Origin: Bacteroidota bacterium
Lineage (GTDB): Bacteria; Bacteroidota; Bacteroidia; Chitinophagales; Saprospiraceae
Direction of reading: 5' to 3'
NCBI GenBank assembly: GCA_017857395.1
Contig: JAFMDF010000021.1
Location: 1-57,881 of the forward strand
DNA: 57,881 nt
Part shown: positions 1 to 10,178 of the stretch, in pieces
Numbering within the stretch: the first letter of the stretch is position 1
Layout: each line of letters opens with the position of its first letter
Notes under the pieces: generated by a model
Told to the model about the DNA's origin: nothing
The model's database searches: none
The model's input: only the letters and a program-made list of their open reading frames with translations
Program-made: the position numbers and the translations under genes

Positions 1-151
1 ATATTATTTCGTGTAATTTATGTATTAATCAAAAATTTGAGCGAACCTAGCGCTAATAGATTTTTCTTTTTATAATAATATCAACACCTTAAATAATTTT
101 GATTTAGAAGGGGATAGCTCTAATATTATTCTTGCTAATAAGTTAGATCAA
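1..151. other. Broken 5' end of the T9SS cargo gene
   Basis: There is no start codon, signal peptide or promoter here. Codons 41-151 read in frame with the downstream gene and match the tail of its own repeat unit: the stretch DFSFYNNINTLNNFDLEGDS parallels DFSSYKNHGSFTNLSL later in the protein, followed by the recurring SNII. A TGA at 38-40 interrupts this frame. Positions 1-40 do not resemble the expected preceding repeat sequence in any frame. Either the gene is disrupted, or the first ~40 bases are a misassembled contig edge within a repetitive gene. Confidence 0.6.
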
Positions 152-3100
152 GTGGCCATTACTGGCTCTTTAACTTTTTGTACAGGAGATAGTTATACTT
201 ATTCTTTGCCTGATTTACCATTAGCCACCGCTTTTGAATGGACTATCCCTGCTGATTGGACAGGCAGCTCTACCACCAACAGCATCAATACGGTTGCTGG
301 TCAAGCTGGAGGTAGTATCCAAGCCAAAGTTTCTTTTGAATGTGACACCCTCACTTTTACCTTAGATTTGTTGGATGTAGATATTTCTGCTGTTCCGACT
401 TCCTTATTGGCAAGCAGAGGCTTGGCACTAGATGGTGTAGATGATTATGTGCAAATTCCAGCTGCGGATCATTTGGATGTATCTAATAATTTTTCCTTGG
501 AGTTTTGGGCAAAAAGCAATAGCAGCTTTTCAGGCACTAAATTTTTGGTCAGAAAAGCTGGTGGTTATGGTGTCGATATCATTGATGGCACCAAACTAAG
601 ATTTGTAAACTGGGGGGATGATGCCACTTTTAATGATGGTTTCCTAAACGATGGACTTTGGCATCATTATGCCCTAACGGCTAATGGAGGTACCGAAAGA
701 AAATTATATATAGATGGTACTTTGAAGGAAACAAATACGGCAGCTTATGACCTTTCGCCAAGTGCAGCGCCACTTTATATTGGTTATACTGCTGATCCTT
801 TGGAAATGGAAATGGATGAGTTAAGAATTTGGAATAGAACGTTAAATGAAAGCGAAATAACAGATTATTTATATTGCAAATTAACTTGTATTGATATTGA
901 CTTATTAGCCTATTTTCCGATGGAACAAGGCATCGCAGGAGGCGATAATACCAGTTTGACCCAACTTACAGATTTTTCCAGTTATAAAAACCATGGGAGT
1001 TTCACCAATCTCAGTTTAACAGGGAGTAGTTCCAACATTATTACCACTGATAAATTAGCTGTTCAAATGATTAGTGGTTTAACTTCCGTATGTAGCGGGA
1101 GTACTTATGAGTATTCGATTTCTGCTATTGTCGGAGCAAGTAGTTATAGCTGGACTTTACCTAGTGGATGGACAGGGAGTTCTACCTCGAATTCTATTAT
1201 AGTAACCGCAGGAGCTAGCAATGGAAATATTCAAGTGTCCGCACAATTGGACTGCGATTTACTGCAATTGACCTTAGCCCTTACTCAAGCTGATTTATCC
1301 GCTTTACCCGACTTAACCAGTAACAGCAAAGTGCTTGCTTTGGATGGGGTAGATGATTATGTCGTCATACCTCACCAAGAACAACTCAAATTAGGCGATA
1401 ACTTTTCATTTGAATTTTGGGCAAAAACTACGGAAACTACTGGATATAAATATTTATTACGAAAATCTGGTGCTTACGGGGTAGATATAATAGGCGGGGA
1501 TGATATAGTATTTGTGACTTGGGGAGATGATGCTCATTTTACTAATGGAATGATAAATGACGGTACTTGGCATCATTATGCCCTTACTGCCAATGCAGCT
1601 GGAGGCAATTATAGTAGAAAATTATACCGAGATGGTACATTATTAGAAGAAAACATCAATGCTTATACGACCGATCAAGATCCTGCTGATTTATATATAG
1701 GCTTCTCCTCCAATCCGCTTACCATGGGCTTAGACGAATTAAGAATATGGAATCGCACCTTGAGTGCAGCAGAAATTTTATCGAAATTCCATTGTAGCCT
1801 AGATTGTACCCCACCTGAATTAGTGGCTTATTTTCCTTTTGAAAATGCGACTGCGAATGGAGATAATACGGGATTGACAGGACCACTAGATTATTCTGCT
1901 TATCAAAACCAAGCCACTTTTGTTAATATGGCGCAAACTGGTGCGACTTCCAATATTATTAGTGATGATAAAAGGACAGGTTTTTCAAATTTAGGATTGG
2001 CTTCCTTTTGCCAAGGAAGTAGCTATACCTATTCCGTTACGGGTTATCCAGATGCTACCAATTATGCTTGGACTTTACCAAATGGTTGGACAGGTAATTC
2101 TTCCAGCAGCACTATTACAGCAATAGCTGGAGCGAATAATGGTAATATTTCAGTTGATATTACCCTACCCTGTGGGGTTGAACAATTAAGCATGGCAGTA
2201 AGCCCTATTAGTTTAGCAGGACTACCAAGCACTATAGCTAATAGCAAAGTACTAGATTTGGATGGCATTGATGATTATCTTGAAATTCCTAACCAAAGCC
2301 ACCTTAATCCAGGAGTTGACATGACCATTGAATTTTGGGCGAATTCTGCTCAAATTGGTCAATGGAGTGCCATCATAAGAAAACCGGGCGACTATGGGAT
2401 AGATATTACCAATGAAAAAACAATGGCTTTTGTTACTTTCGGAAATGATGCCCATTTTGCAAACACCTTCAAAGATGATGGATTATGGCACCATTATGCT
2501 TTTACGGCTAGTGGTGGGAGCGAACGAAAATTATACGTAGATGGCATGATTGCAGGCGTTAATAATGATGCTTATACCATTGTTGAATCTACCAACCCTT
2601 TGCGGATTGGTCAAGCAACAACAGGGCATCAAATAGCTTTTGATGAAATTAGGATTTGGAAAACCACTAAAAGCGAGGCAGATATTCAAGAAAGTCTATT
2701 TTGCCGACCAGATTGTACAGATGAAACCTTAATACTCTACCTTCCTTTTGAAGACCTACCTGCTGGTGGCAATAATACGACCTCCACAGGTACTATGGAT
2801 TATTCTGTTTATAACAATACGACCAATTTTGAGAATTTTGCTTTGATGGGTAATGCTTCCAATATAATTAATAATACAGGAGAGCAGGCCATTTTAGAAT
2901 TTACGGGGGCGGATTCTATATGTGTCAATCGAACAAACACCTATACTGTTCCCGCCCTCTCTGGAGTTGTTTCCTATACTTGGACCTTACCAAGTGGTTG
3001 GACAGGTAGTTCTACCACTAATTCCATTGAGGTTACCCCCAACTTAACAGATGGTATAATTCAAGTTGCTGTAGCCTTTTCTTGCGAAACAATTACGTTA

Positions 3101-5965
3101 AAGAAAGAGGTTAATGTGCAAGCTTGCTTTACGGGCCTAGATTTAGCTGGAGCAAATAATTACGTGGCAATTAAAGATGATAACTCCCTAGACTTACCCT
3201 CCAATTTCTCTTGGATGTTCTGGGCAAAAAGTGATGCTACTTTTAGTGGCACCAAATTTTTAATGCGGAAGGTTGGGGCTTATGGCATAGACATTCAAAA
3301 TGGAGATGACCTTTTATTTGTTACTTGGGGAGATGATATATTATTTAATGATGCTTTTCAAAATGATGGACAATGGCACCATTATGCTTTAACTGCCGCT
3401 AATGGCAATGAGAAAAAACTGTATGTAGATGGTACCTTAGTTGGTACAGATAATAGTACATATACCATAGCTGGAACTGCTGATTCTTTATATATTGGAT
3501 TTACCAATGACCCACTTGATTTTTCCATTTCTGAGTTAAGTATCTGGAATGTTACTTTAGATGCTGCTGCTGTTACAGGGCATTATTCTTGTAGTACCAT
3601 TACTCCTGATGCTACATTGACACTTTATTATGATTTTTCGGAAGGCAGCCCCGAAGGAAATAATACGGCTATCACTCAACTTGTAGATCAAAGTAATAAT
3701 AGCAACTCTGGGATACTGAATAATTTCGCTAAAACAGGCATAAATTCTAATTATGTTTACGGTGCGCCTTTAGCGGTAGATGCAGATACCGATGGAATAG
3801 GGGATAGTTGTGATACTTGTCAGGGCAATAATGCGAGTGGGGATAGTGATAGTGATGGTATTTGCGATGATATTGATAATTGTATTAATACTGATAATAC
3901 CAATCAGGCAGATGCGGATGGAGATGGCATAGGCGATACCTGTGATATTTGTACGGGGACAGATGCGAGTGGAGATAGTGATAATGATGGTATTTGCGAT
4001 GATATTGATAATTGCATGAATACGGGTAATTCCAATCAGGAAGATGCGGATGGAGATGGTATAGGCGATACTTGCGATATTTGTATAGGGACGGATGCAA
4101 GCGGAGATAGTGATAATGATGGTATTTGCGATGATATTGACAATTGTATCAATACTAGTAATCCGACTCAAGCAGATGCGGACGAAGACAATGTTGGCGA
4201 CACCTGCGATATATGTAATGGAGATGATGCGAGTGGAGATACAGATGGAGATGGTATTTGTAATGATTTGGATCCCAACGATGATGATGACGCTTTTACT
4301 GATGCTGAAGAAATCAACTGTGGGAGCGATCCATTAAATGCTAGTGATATTCCAATGGATACAGATGGAGATGGCAGTTGTAATAATGAAGATGAAGATG
4401 ATGATAATGATGGCATTGATGATGAATTTGATATTAATCCATTAAATCCCAATATTTGTGGAGACACAGATGGAGATGGTTGTGATGATTGTGCGATAGG
4501 TGTGGATGGTTTTGGCGCCATGGCAGATAATCTTCCCAATAATGATGGCACTGATACGGATAGTGATGGCATCTGTGATAGTGGAGATAATTGTGTGAAT
4601 ACCGCTAATACCGATCAAGCGGATGCAGATAGTGATGGGATTGGAGATGTTTGTGATACGTGCATTGGTGATAATAGTTCTGGTGATACCGATGGAGATG
4701 GTATTTGTGATAATCAGGATACGGATAAAGATGAGGATGGGGTACAAAATGATTTAGAAATAAGTTGTTTGTCTAATCCTACTGATGAAAATAGCCTTCC
4801 TTTGGATACCGATAGTGATGGTACTTGTGATGCACTTGATGAAGATGATGATAATGATGGGGTATTAGATGCGACTGATCCAGATACTACCAATCCCAAT
4901 ATTTGTGGAGACACAGATGGAGATGGTTGTGATGATTGCTCCATAGGCGTTGATGGTTTTGGGCCACTTTCAGATCAAACACCAGCTAATGATGGCACAG
5001 ATTCAGATCAAGACGGTATTTGTGATAGTGGAGATAATTGCCCTGGTTTATTCAACCCTTCTCAGGGAGACGATGATGGAGATGGTTCAGGGAATGAATG
5101 TGATTATTGTACTGGAAGAAACCTGACCCTTAATGATGATCCAGATTTTGATGGTATTTGTAATGATCAGGATACCGATGATGATGGAGATAATTTTACG
5201 GATACCAATGAGCTAGATTGTGGTTCCAACCCTAATTCCAATTCAAGTACCCCTCCTGATGCAGATGGCGATGGCGTATGTGATGCTTTAGATGCCTGTG
5301 CTGGAAGTGATGATAATTTGGATGCCGATAATGATGCAGTGCCAGATGGATGTGATATTTGTCAAGGCAATGATGCTACTGGAGATAGTGATAATGATGG
5401 TATTTGTGATGATTTGGATACGGGCGATTGTCTAACTGATTCTATCATTACAACTAATCCTGTAGATGGTAGTACCATTCAAGTAGGTCAAACAATTACG
5501 ACCACAGGCACGGTCTTAATTCCAACAAATAATACGGCTATTTTCAAAGCAGGTACTAGCATTACTCTAAATCCAGGTTTTCATGCTCAAGGTACTTTTA
5601 CCGCCACGATTGAAGCTTGTGAGAACGCATTAACGGAGGAAGGAGCAGCTTCTAGAAATGTGGCATTAGTAATTGCAGATATGCGAAACCTAATAATTCA
5701 GGGTGCCTTACAATTGCGAATTATTCCCAATCCTGTCAAATTGCAAAGCCAAATCTATTATAAATTACCTAAATCCAGTCAAGTATATCTAAGCATTTAT
5801 GACCTTCAAGGAAGGGAAGTGGTGAAATTGATAAATGGGACTGATCAATCAGCAGGCTGGCAAGAGGTGTTATTTACACCAGAACAACTGCCAGGAGGTA
5901 TCTATTTTGTTGGGTTACGAACGCCTGATAAAGTAAAAACGGAAAAAATAATAGTGATAGAATAA
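152..5965 (+). CDS. Giant T9SS cargo protein with LamG, PKD-like and TSP3 repeats (5' incomplete)
   Basis: This is a secreted, probably cell-surface protein of 1937 residues as read here. Four modules alternate a PKD/Ig-like domain (recurring W-T-L-P-S-G-W-T-G-S-S) with a LamG/concanavalin-A-like domain starting near residues 92, 395, 701 and 996 (recurring LDGVDDYV, LWHHYALTA, ELRIWNRTL). Residues about 1205-1760 are acidic calcium-binding thrombospondin type 3 repeats (DxDxDGxxD, DNC). Near residue 1808 a 'coathanger-stack'-like segment (LNPGFHAQGTFTA) follows, then a type A T9SS sorting domain from about 1853 (IIPNPV, LQGREVVKL, GIYFVGL, KIIV). The GTG at 152 lies inside a repeat unit and is not a credible true start, because no signal peptide follows it. 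The protein is likely an adhesin or glycan-binding protein; its ligand is unknown. Confidence 0.9.
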   Translation: MAITGSLTFCTGDSYTYSLPDLPLATAFEWTIPADWTGSSTTNSINTVAGQAGGSIQAKVSFECDTLTFTLDLLDVDISAVPTSLLASRGLALDGVDDYVQIPAADHLDVSNNFSLEFWAKSNSSFSGTKFLVRKAGGYGVDIIDGTKLRFVNWGDDATFNDGFLNDGLWHHYALTANGGTERKLYIDGTLKETNTAAYDLSPSAAPLYIGYTADPLEMEMDELRIWNRTLNESEITDYLYCKLTCIDIDLLAYFPMEQGIAGGDNTSLTQLTDFSSYKNHGSFTNLSLTGSSSNIITTDKLAVQMISGLTSVCSGSTYEYSISAIVGASSYSWTLPSGWTGSSTSNSIIVTAGASNGNIQVSAQLDCDLLQLTLALTQADLSALPDLTSNSKVLALDGVDDYVVIPHQEQLKLGDNFSFEFWAKTTETTGYKYLLRKSGAYGVDIIGGDDIVFVTWGDDAHFTNGMINDGTWHHYALTANAAGGNYSRKLYRDGTLLEENINAYTTDQDPADLYIGFSSNPLTMGLDELRIWNRTLSAAEILSKFHCSLDCTPPELVAYFPFENATANGDNTGLTGPLDYSAYQNQATFVNMAQTGATSNIISDDKRTGFSNLGLASFCQGSSYTYSVTGYPDATNYAWTLPNGWTGNSSSSTITAIAGANNGNISVDITLPCGVEQLSMAVSPISLAGLPSTIANSKVLDLDGIDDYLEIPNQSHLNPGVDMTIEFWANSAQIGQWSAIIRKPGDYGIDITNEKTMAFVTFGNDAHFANTFKDDGLWHHYAFTASGGSERKLYVDGMIAGVNNDAYTIVESTNPLRIGQATTGHQIAFDEIRIWKTTKSEADIQESLFCRPDCTDETLILYLPFEDLPAGGNNTTSTGTMDYSVYNNTTNFENFALMGNASNIINNTGEQAILEFTGADSICVNRTNTYTVPALSGVVSYTWTLPSGWTGSSTTNSIEVTPNLTDGIIQVAVAFSCETITLKKEVNVQACFTGLDLAGANNYVAIKDDNSLDLPSNFSWMFWAKSDATFSGTKFLMRKVGAYGIDIQNGDDLLFVTWGDDILFNDAFQNDGQWHHYALTAANGNEKKLYVDGTLVGTDNSTYTIAGTADSLYIGFTNDPLDFSISELSIWNVTLDAAAVTGHYSCSTITPDATLTLYYDFSEGSPEGNNTAITQLVDQSNNSNSGILNNFAKTGINSNYVYGAPLAVDADTDGIGDSCDTCQGNNASGDSDSDGICDDIDNCINTDNTNQADADGDGIGDTCDICTGTDASGDSDNDGICDDIDNCMNTGNSNQEDADGDGIGDTCDICIGTDASGDSDNDGICDDIDNCINTSNPTQADADEDNVGDTCDICNGDDASGDTDGDGICNDLDPNDDDDAFTDAEEINCGSDPLNASDIPMDTDGDGSCNNEDEDDDNDGIDDEFDINPLNPNICGDTDGDGCDDCAIGVDGFGAMADNLPNNDGTDTDSDGICDSGDNCVNTANTDQADADSDGIGDVCDTCIGDNSSGDTDGDGICDNQDTDKDEDGVQNDLEISCLSNPTDENSLPLDTDSDGTCDALDEDDDNDGVLDATDPDTTNPNICGDTDGDGCDDCSIGVDGFGPLSDQTPANDGTDSDQDGICDSGDNCPGLFNPSQGDDDGDGSGNECDYCTGRNLTLNDDPDFDGICNDQDTDDDGDNFTDTNELDCGSNPNSNSSTPPDADGDGVCDALDACAGSDDNLDADNDAVPDGCDICQGNDATGDSDNDGICDDLDTGDCLTDSIITTNPVDGSTIQVGQTITTTGTVLIPTNNTAIFKAGTSITLNPGFHAQGTFTATIEACENALTEEGAASRNVALVIADMRNLIIQGALQLRIIPNPVKLQSQIYYKLPKSSQVYLSIYDLQGREVVKLINGTDQSAGWQEVLFTPEQLPGGIYFVGLRTPDKVKTEKIIVIE

Positions 5966-6029
5966 AGAATTAGTCTACCTTGAAAAAAGAATGACTTGTA
6001 CTTATGAGTAAGGTCGAATAGGACAGAAA

Positions 6030-6065
6030 ACCCTGAATAGAAAAGTCTATTCAGGGTGTTTTTTG
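6030..6065 (+). terminator. Intrinsic terminator after the T9SS cargo gene
   Basis: A perfect 12-bp stem (ACCCTGAATAGA at 6030-6041 with TCTATTCAGGGT at 6046-6057) has a 4-base loop (AAAG) and is followed by a T-rich tail. It lies 65 bp after the stop and isolates the cargo gene from the next one. Confidence 0.9.
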
Positions 6066-6132
6066 TACTTTTACATCTTTTGCTGCCTCTAGGGCTATTT
6101 TCCTCCTATCTTGAACCGTTTGAATTAAACCC

Positions 6133-7647
6133 ATGATGTACCAACCTAAATTCATATGCTTTCTGAAACCGTTTTCTATCCTATTGCTAGTATTATTATT
6201 TGATTATAGCTGCCAAGAACAAGCCCCTAAAAAGACTAGTACTCCAATTGGAAATACGATAGTCAGCCAAACCAAATCCAAGGCAAAAACACCTGATGGA
6301 CAATTCATAGCCTGGAAAGAACACATCATAGACGATACCAAAATAAGTGGCATTGGCATTAGCGGAAGTGATGGGTTACAAATGGCAGATTTGGATAAAG
6401 ATGGCTTTGAGGATATTGTGTCTGTTCATGAATCAGATACCGAATATGATGGGCAATTAATTGGTCATATTCGGATAGCTTTTGGGACTGCTGACCCAAA
6501 CAAATGGGATTTAGTGACTTTAGCTTCAGGAGTAGAAGCGGCAGCGGCAGAAGATATTGCCTTGACCGATTTAAATGGAGATGGTTTTTTAGATGTGGTC
6601 GCTGCCTGTGAATTGGCGCACTTAATCTATTTTCAAAATCCAACCAAAAATATTAAAACAGCGAAATGGGAAAGATTAATACCTGAAATTACCCAAAATA
6701 GAGGCTCTTTTATTCGTGTTTTTGCGGCTGATTTAAATCGTGACGGGCAGCCTGAAATCATTGCGGCTAATAAAGGCGACCAAGCCAATGACGGAAGTGT
6801 TGCCGTTAATCCAGGACCAAAGCCTGTTTCTTATTTTGAAATTAAGGGTATTCCGCTACATAATGAAGCTTGGATAGAAACGCCTATTATTGAATTAAAT
6901 ATTCCTGTTAATGCCCAACCAGTGGATATTGATGGAGATGGAGATCTAGACATTATTGCAGGCTCAAGAGGAGAACGCAGAATTGTTTTATTAGAAAATA
7001 ATAGCCAAGAAAAGATAGCTTTTACACCCCATGATATTAAATTAAATGGAACGGGAATATCTACAAAACTAGCTACAGAAACGGCTTCTAAATCTTTTAT
7101 CACAGGTTTTAATATGGTGTTTTTAGATATTAACCAAGACGATAGGTTAGACATCCTCTTAGCCGAATCTTTCCAATATTTAATTTGGTTAGAACAACCT
7201 GAAAATTGGACGGATGATTGGCAAGTGCATGCCATTGGAAACACTGCGCCCGATTGGATAGTCGGTATTCAATTAGCAGATATTAATAATGACGGTCACC
7301 AAGATTTGATAACAGGTGGTTATAGTAGGGGAGAAAGAGATACCGATGGAAAAGTGACGATTAATGACCCTTTAGGTAGAATTGCTTGGTTTGAAAACCC
7401 CAATAATCCTACGAAAACTTGGATTAGACAGGACATTTCTCGTCGTAAAAGAGGCATGTTTGACCAATTTGTTGCTGTGGATTTGGATAAGGATGGGGAT
7501 ATAGATTTTGTCTCTACTAGAGGGAATAGTCTGCCTTATGATGGCGTGTTTTGGTTGGAACAGGTTAGGTCGGAACAACCCTTAAACAACTTTGAAAAGG
7601 CTAGGAAAATAGATAGTGAAGAAATGGCATTGCCCAACGGGGAGTAA
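6133..7647 (+). CDS. FG-GAP/VCBS repeat lipoprotein
   Basis: A 504-residue protein with a hydrophobic leader ending FDYSC (Cys27), read as a lipoprotein signal. The body is built of FG-GAP/VCBS-type beta-propeller blades, seen as calcium-loop motifs DLDKDGFEDIV, DLNGDGFLDVV, DLNRDGQPEII, DIDGDGDLDII, DINQDDRLDIL, DINNDGHQDLI and DLDKDGDIDFV, roughly every 40-70 residues, with recurrent WFENP/WLEQP strands. This points to a seven-bladed propeller exposed on the periplasmic or outer face. No catalytic domain is seen, so a binding role is the safest inference. It has its own unit, bounded upstream by a terminator. Confidence 0.85.
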   Translation: MMYQPKFICFLKPFSILLLVLLFDYSCQEQAPKKTSTPIGNTIVSQTKSKAKTPDGQFIAWKEHIIDDTKISGIGISGSDGLQMADLDKDGFEDIVSVHESDTEYDGQLIGHIRIAFGTADPNKWDLVTLASGVEAAAAEDIALTDLNGDGFLDVVAACELAHLIYFQNPTKNIKTAKWERLIPEITQNRGSFIRVFAADLNRDGQPEIIAANKGDQANDGSVAVNPGPKPVSYFEIKGIPLHNEAWIETPIIELNIPVNAQPVDIDGDGDLDIIAGSRGERRIVLLENNSQEKIAFTPHDIKLNGTGISTKLATETASKSFITGFNMVFLDINQDDRLDILLAESFQYLIWLEQPENWTDDWQVHAIGNTAPDWIVGIQLADINNDGHQDLITGGYSRGERDTDGKVTINDPLGRIAWFENPNNPTKTWIRQDISRRKRGMFDQFVAVDLDKDGDIDFVSTRGNSLPYDGVFWLEQVRSEQPLNNFEKARKIDSEEMALPNGE

Positions 7648-7668
7648 AGAGATGTAGCTTAGACGGCT

Positions 7669-7741
7669 GGTTTGAGTAGGAAAGTTAATTACTGCTTTAC
7701 TCAAACCTAGTAATTAAACTAATAACCCTAATATTATTAGG
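7669..7741. repeat. Two short inverted repeats after the FG-GAP gene
   Basis: Arms GGTTTGAGTA (7669-7678) and TACTCAAACC (7698-7707) pair over 10 bp with a 19-base loop. A second small hairpin, CCTAAT-ATT-ATTAGG, lies at 7727-7741 and is followed by ATTTT. They sit between two converging genes and may end transcription from either side. The rest of this spacer (7742-7939) shows nothing recognisable. Confidence 0.45.
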
Positions 7742-7939
7742 ATTTTGCGTTGCTTTTTCTTTTCTCCTTTCGCCTCCTAGCATTCTACCAGAATTAGAGA
7801 AATTTATAGGCTTTTCTAGTATTAACCACTTTCTCTTTTTTTTTAAAGCGAGCTGAGGCCTAATAGAAATTAGTTTTTTTTCCTTGGGTGATTCCTATAA
7901 AGATGTTAAAGAGCAGTACTTACCATAAAAATAATCGCT

Positions 7940-9490
7940 TTATGATTTTTGAAAAACACCTTCCCTTTCTTTTTCATTCAACCAAGCATTAGGGTCATGA
8001 TAAATAGCTCCATCTGGAAGCCAATCATAAAAATCCGCTAAGTCCTTTTGGATTTGGTGGTGGTAAAATGCTGGTATTATGGTAGATTCTCCTGCAAAGA
8101 ATTTTCGAAAATCGGGGTTTTTAAATTGTTGAAGTACGCTTTTGAGGTATTTTACCCGTACAGGACCAGCTCTAGATACAGATCGAATTAAGTTCACCGT
8201 TTTTGCTGTTCTACTTTTGCTATTCAAAACCCTATTCCAAATAACTTTTCTGGAAAAACCATAAGAGATTAAATCAATCGTTTTTTTATAAAACGCTTCC
8301 CAACTATAATTCATGGGTCTAACATTGAAAGCGTTGAAGGTATTCAAAAAATGAAATGGCAATGGAATTATTCTACCATCCTTTTGATATTGTAAATTTA
8401 AAGGGGCCGATCGGCCAAAAGAAGTCATTAAGGCATAAACAGGAAAAGCGCCCGGTACTAAATCAATATATTCTTTGGATAATTCCCAAGGCTCTTCTCC
8501 ACTATCACTATCCAATCCTAAAACGAAATTAGTTTGCACATAAGGAATGTATTCCATGATCATATTTACATGAGCGGCTACTTGAAAAAGTTTTTCCTTT
8601 CCAGCTTTTCGTTGACTTTTTGATTTATTCCCCATTTCAAACCAAGATTCAATACCCGGTAAAATACCTACAAATCCATTCTGATTCATCCTTTTTAAAT
8701 TCTTCTCCGTAAGCAGAGATAAACTACTCTCGGCAGCAAATCGCATGCTTCCTTTTGGAACAGCCTCCTCTATTAGGCCTATATAATCTTCAAATCGTAC
8801 TCCAAAATTAGGGTCATGCCATCCTACTATAGGGCGCTTCATTTTTTTGGATACAAACCGCAAATCCTCCTTGAGTGCCTCATAATCAAGCGGCTGGTAC
8901 GGAACTGTAGAATCTACACAGAAACTGCAAGAATAGGGGCATCCTACACTTCCTATCATTGGAACTGCTTTAAAAAATCTAGCTTTAGCTAGGTTTTTTT
9001 CTATAAATGGCCAGCGTTCTACTACACCTGGAAGCTGTGCAGGTTGTTTAGATGCCGAAAGATGAATGCCAATAGGTCTTTGACGACCACCGTCCTTAAG
9101 CACATCCTCAATCATCTCTCTATTGGTGAAACCAAATACATAATCAAAATACTTTACAGCGTCCAATGGATAACTTTTTGCATGTGGACCACCTAAAGCC
9201 GTAATTGCACCATGATGTCTAAAGTAATTGCTAAGTGCATAAGCAAGTAAAGCTCCTTCCGTATAGGAATTAATGAAAACAATATCTACATCCTTTGGCA
9301 ATATTTTTTTAAGGTTTTCACTCCCCGTATAGGTAACATATTCTACTAAATGACCTTCTTCCTGACACCAAGCGGAAACTACCTGTGGCATAATAGAGGC
9401 GTAATTGGGGTACATATAACGTGCCCACAACCCTTTATTACTTTTATTAGAACATAAATCAATTACACCAATTTTTTTTTGATTTTTCAT
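7940..9490 (-). CDS. B12-binding-type radical SAM protein
   Basis: A 516-residue protein when started at the ATG at 9490, ahead of MKNQKKIGVIDLCSN. An alternative ATG at 9520 adds ten Lys-rich residues with no homology-like character. The N-terminal ~140 residues look like a Rossmann-type cobalamin-binding domain (VDIVFINSYTEGALLAYALS, TALGGPHAKSYP), without an obvious DxHxxG motif. The radical SAM core follows with the [4Fe-4S] ligands C184-x3-C188-x2-C191 (GCPYSCSFC). This architecture is shared by methyltransferases and other B12-rSAM enzymes of unknown substrate. It is not PqqE despite the PQQ enzyme nearby, since it lacks a SPASM region. It stands alone, so the substrate cannot be named. 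Confidence 0.85.
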   Translation of the reverse strand: MKNQKKIGVIDLCSNKSNKGLWARYMYPNYASIMPQVVSAWCQEEGHLVEYVTYTGSENLKKILPKDVDIVFINSYTEGALLAYALSNYFRHHGAITALGGPHAKSYPLDAVKYFDYVFGFTNREMIEDVLKDGGRQRPIGIHLSASKQPAQLPGVVERWPFIEKNLAKARFFKAVPMIGSVGCPYSCSFCVDSTVPYQPLDYEALKEDLRFVSKKMKRPIVGWHDPNFGVRFEDYIGLIEEAVPKGSMRFAAESSLSLLTEKNLKRMNQNGFVGILPGIESWFEMGNKSKSQRKAGKEKLFQVAAHVNMIMEYIPYVQTNFVLGLDSDSGEEPWELSKEYIDLVPGAFPVYALMTSFGRSAPLNLQYQKDGRIIPLPFHFLNTFNAFNVRPMNYSWEAFYKKTIDLISYGFSRKVIWNRVLNSKSRTAKTVNLIRSVSRAGPVRVKYLKSVLQQFKNPDFRKFFAGESTIIPAFYHHQIQKDLADFYDWLPDGAIYHDPNAWLNEKEREGVFQKS

Positions 9491-9520
9491 TTTTTTTTTG
9501 ATGAAATGATTCAAAACCAT

Positions 9521-9910
9521 ACAGTTTTGAGCGTAGATTGACTGCCGATAGACAGATTCTACGCACTATTCTAATTTTTGGGCATTACGGTAAAAAGTGT
9601 GGGTAGTTAAAAAGGTATTAGAATTCAGGAGTGTTGTATTACCCGTTATCGTTGCGATGTACAAGTAACACGACGCTTCTGAGTCGTAAAGGCTTTAATT
9701 CACCCATAGTTTTCACCGTAGAACCAATTTTTGTATGGTTTCAAAATGAAATGATTCAATCCCCTCATTCGTAATAGCAACTCTATTTATTTACTTTAAG
9801 GAAATAAATAAATTGCTGGCAGCAAATTACTTGGGATTAGTTTAGTAGAAGATGATATTTCTCATTTCATCAGGGTGATTAAAGTCAATTCTACGTTGAA
9901 GTAGCTAGAG
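9521..9910. other. Long intergenic stretch upstream of the radical SAM gene
   Basis: No gene is supported here. It holds small palindromes: GCGTAGA/TCTACGC enclosing 9536-9570, ACGAC/GTCGT near 9670, and TTGCT-GGC-AGCAA near 9813-9825, the last having the three-base loop also seen in the neighbouring repeat element. The promoter of the radical SAM gene should lie here, but no clear TTG/TAnnTTTG pair was found on the minus strand. Confidence 0.4.
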
Positions 9911-10178
9911 GATGAATACCACTTGTACAGACAATTAAAAGGTTCAAAAAACCTGACCTCAGAGGGGTCAAAACTCTTTAGAAAGGATTCGAAAAGACTA
10001 TTTTACGACCTTAGAGAGGTCGCATTTCATTTTTTAATATTTGACCTCGCTGAGGTCGTGAGCGGTAACGTTTGTAACTGAATTTCTAAAAATATATGAC
10101 CTCTCTGAGGTCAAAAATAATACAAAATTGAGATGCTCAAATGTTACTCATTTTATCTGTAGAGGTCGAATTCATTAG
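9911..10178 (-). repeat. Palindrome-array element, copy 1 (GACCTC type)
   Basis: Read on the minus strand, this ~268-bp element aligns along its whole length with 22804-23096. Both have an end like GAATTCGACCTNTACAGATA, then four 15-bp hairpins of the form GACCTC-NNN-GAGGTC, then an inverted copy of the end. The hairpins here are at 9955-9969, 10007-10021, 10043-10057 and 10098-10112, with loops AGA, AGA, GCT and TCT. Each keeps at least five of six pairs, while the spacers (37, 21 and 40 bp) have diverged. The right end is partly duplicated (CGAATTCATTAGCAATAA twice, 10167-10202). No ORF fits the element. Confidence 0.85.

Noticed and set aside
3770-4944. Several long minus-strand and +1-frame ORFs across the TSP3 region
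   Set aside because: Shadows of the Asp/Gly codon repetition; composition (poly-Ser or Ile/Tyr/His runs) is non-protein-like.
7940-9490. Reading the radical SAM gene as PqqE, partner of the PQQ dehydrogenase
   Set aside because: It has a B12-binding N-terminal domain, lacks a SPASM domain and is not accompanied by other pqq genes.
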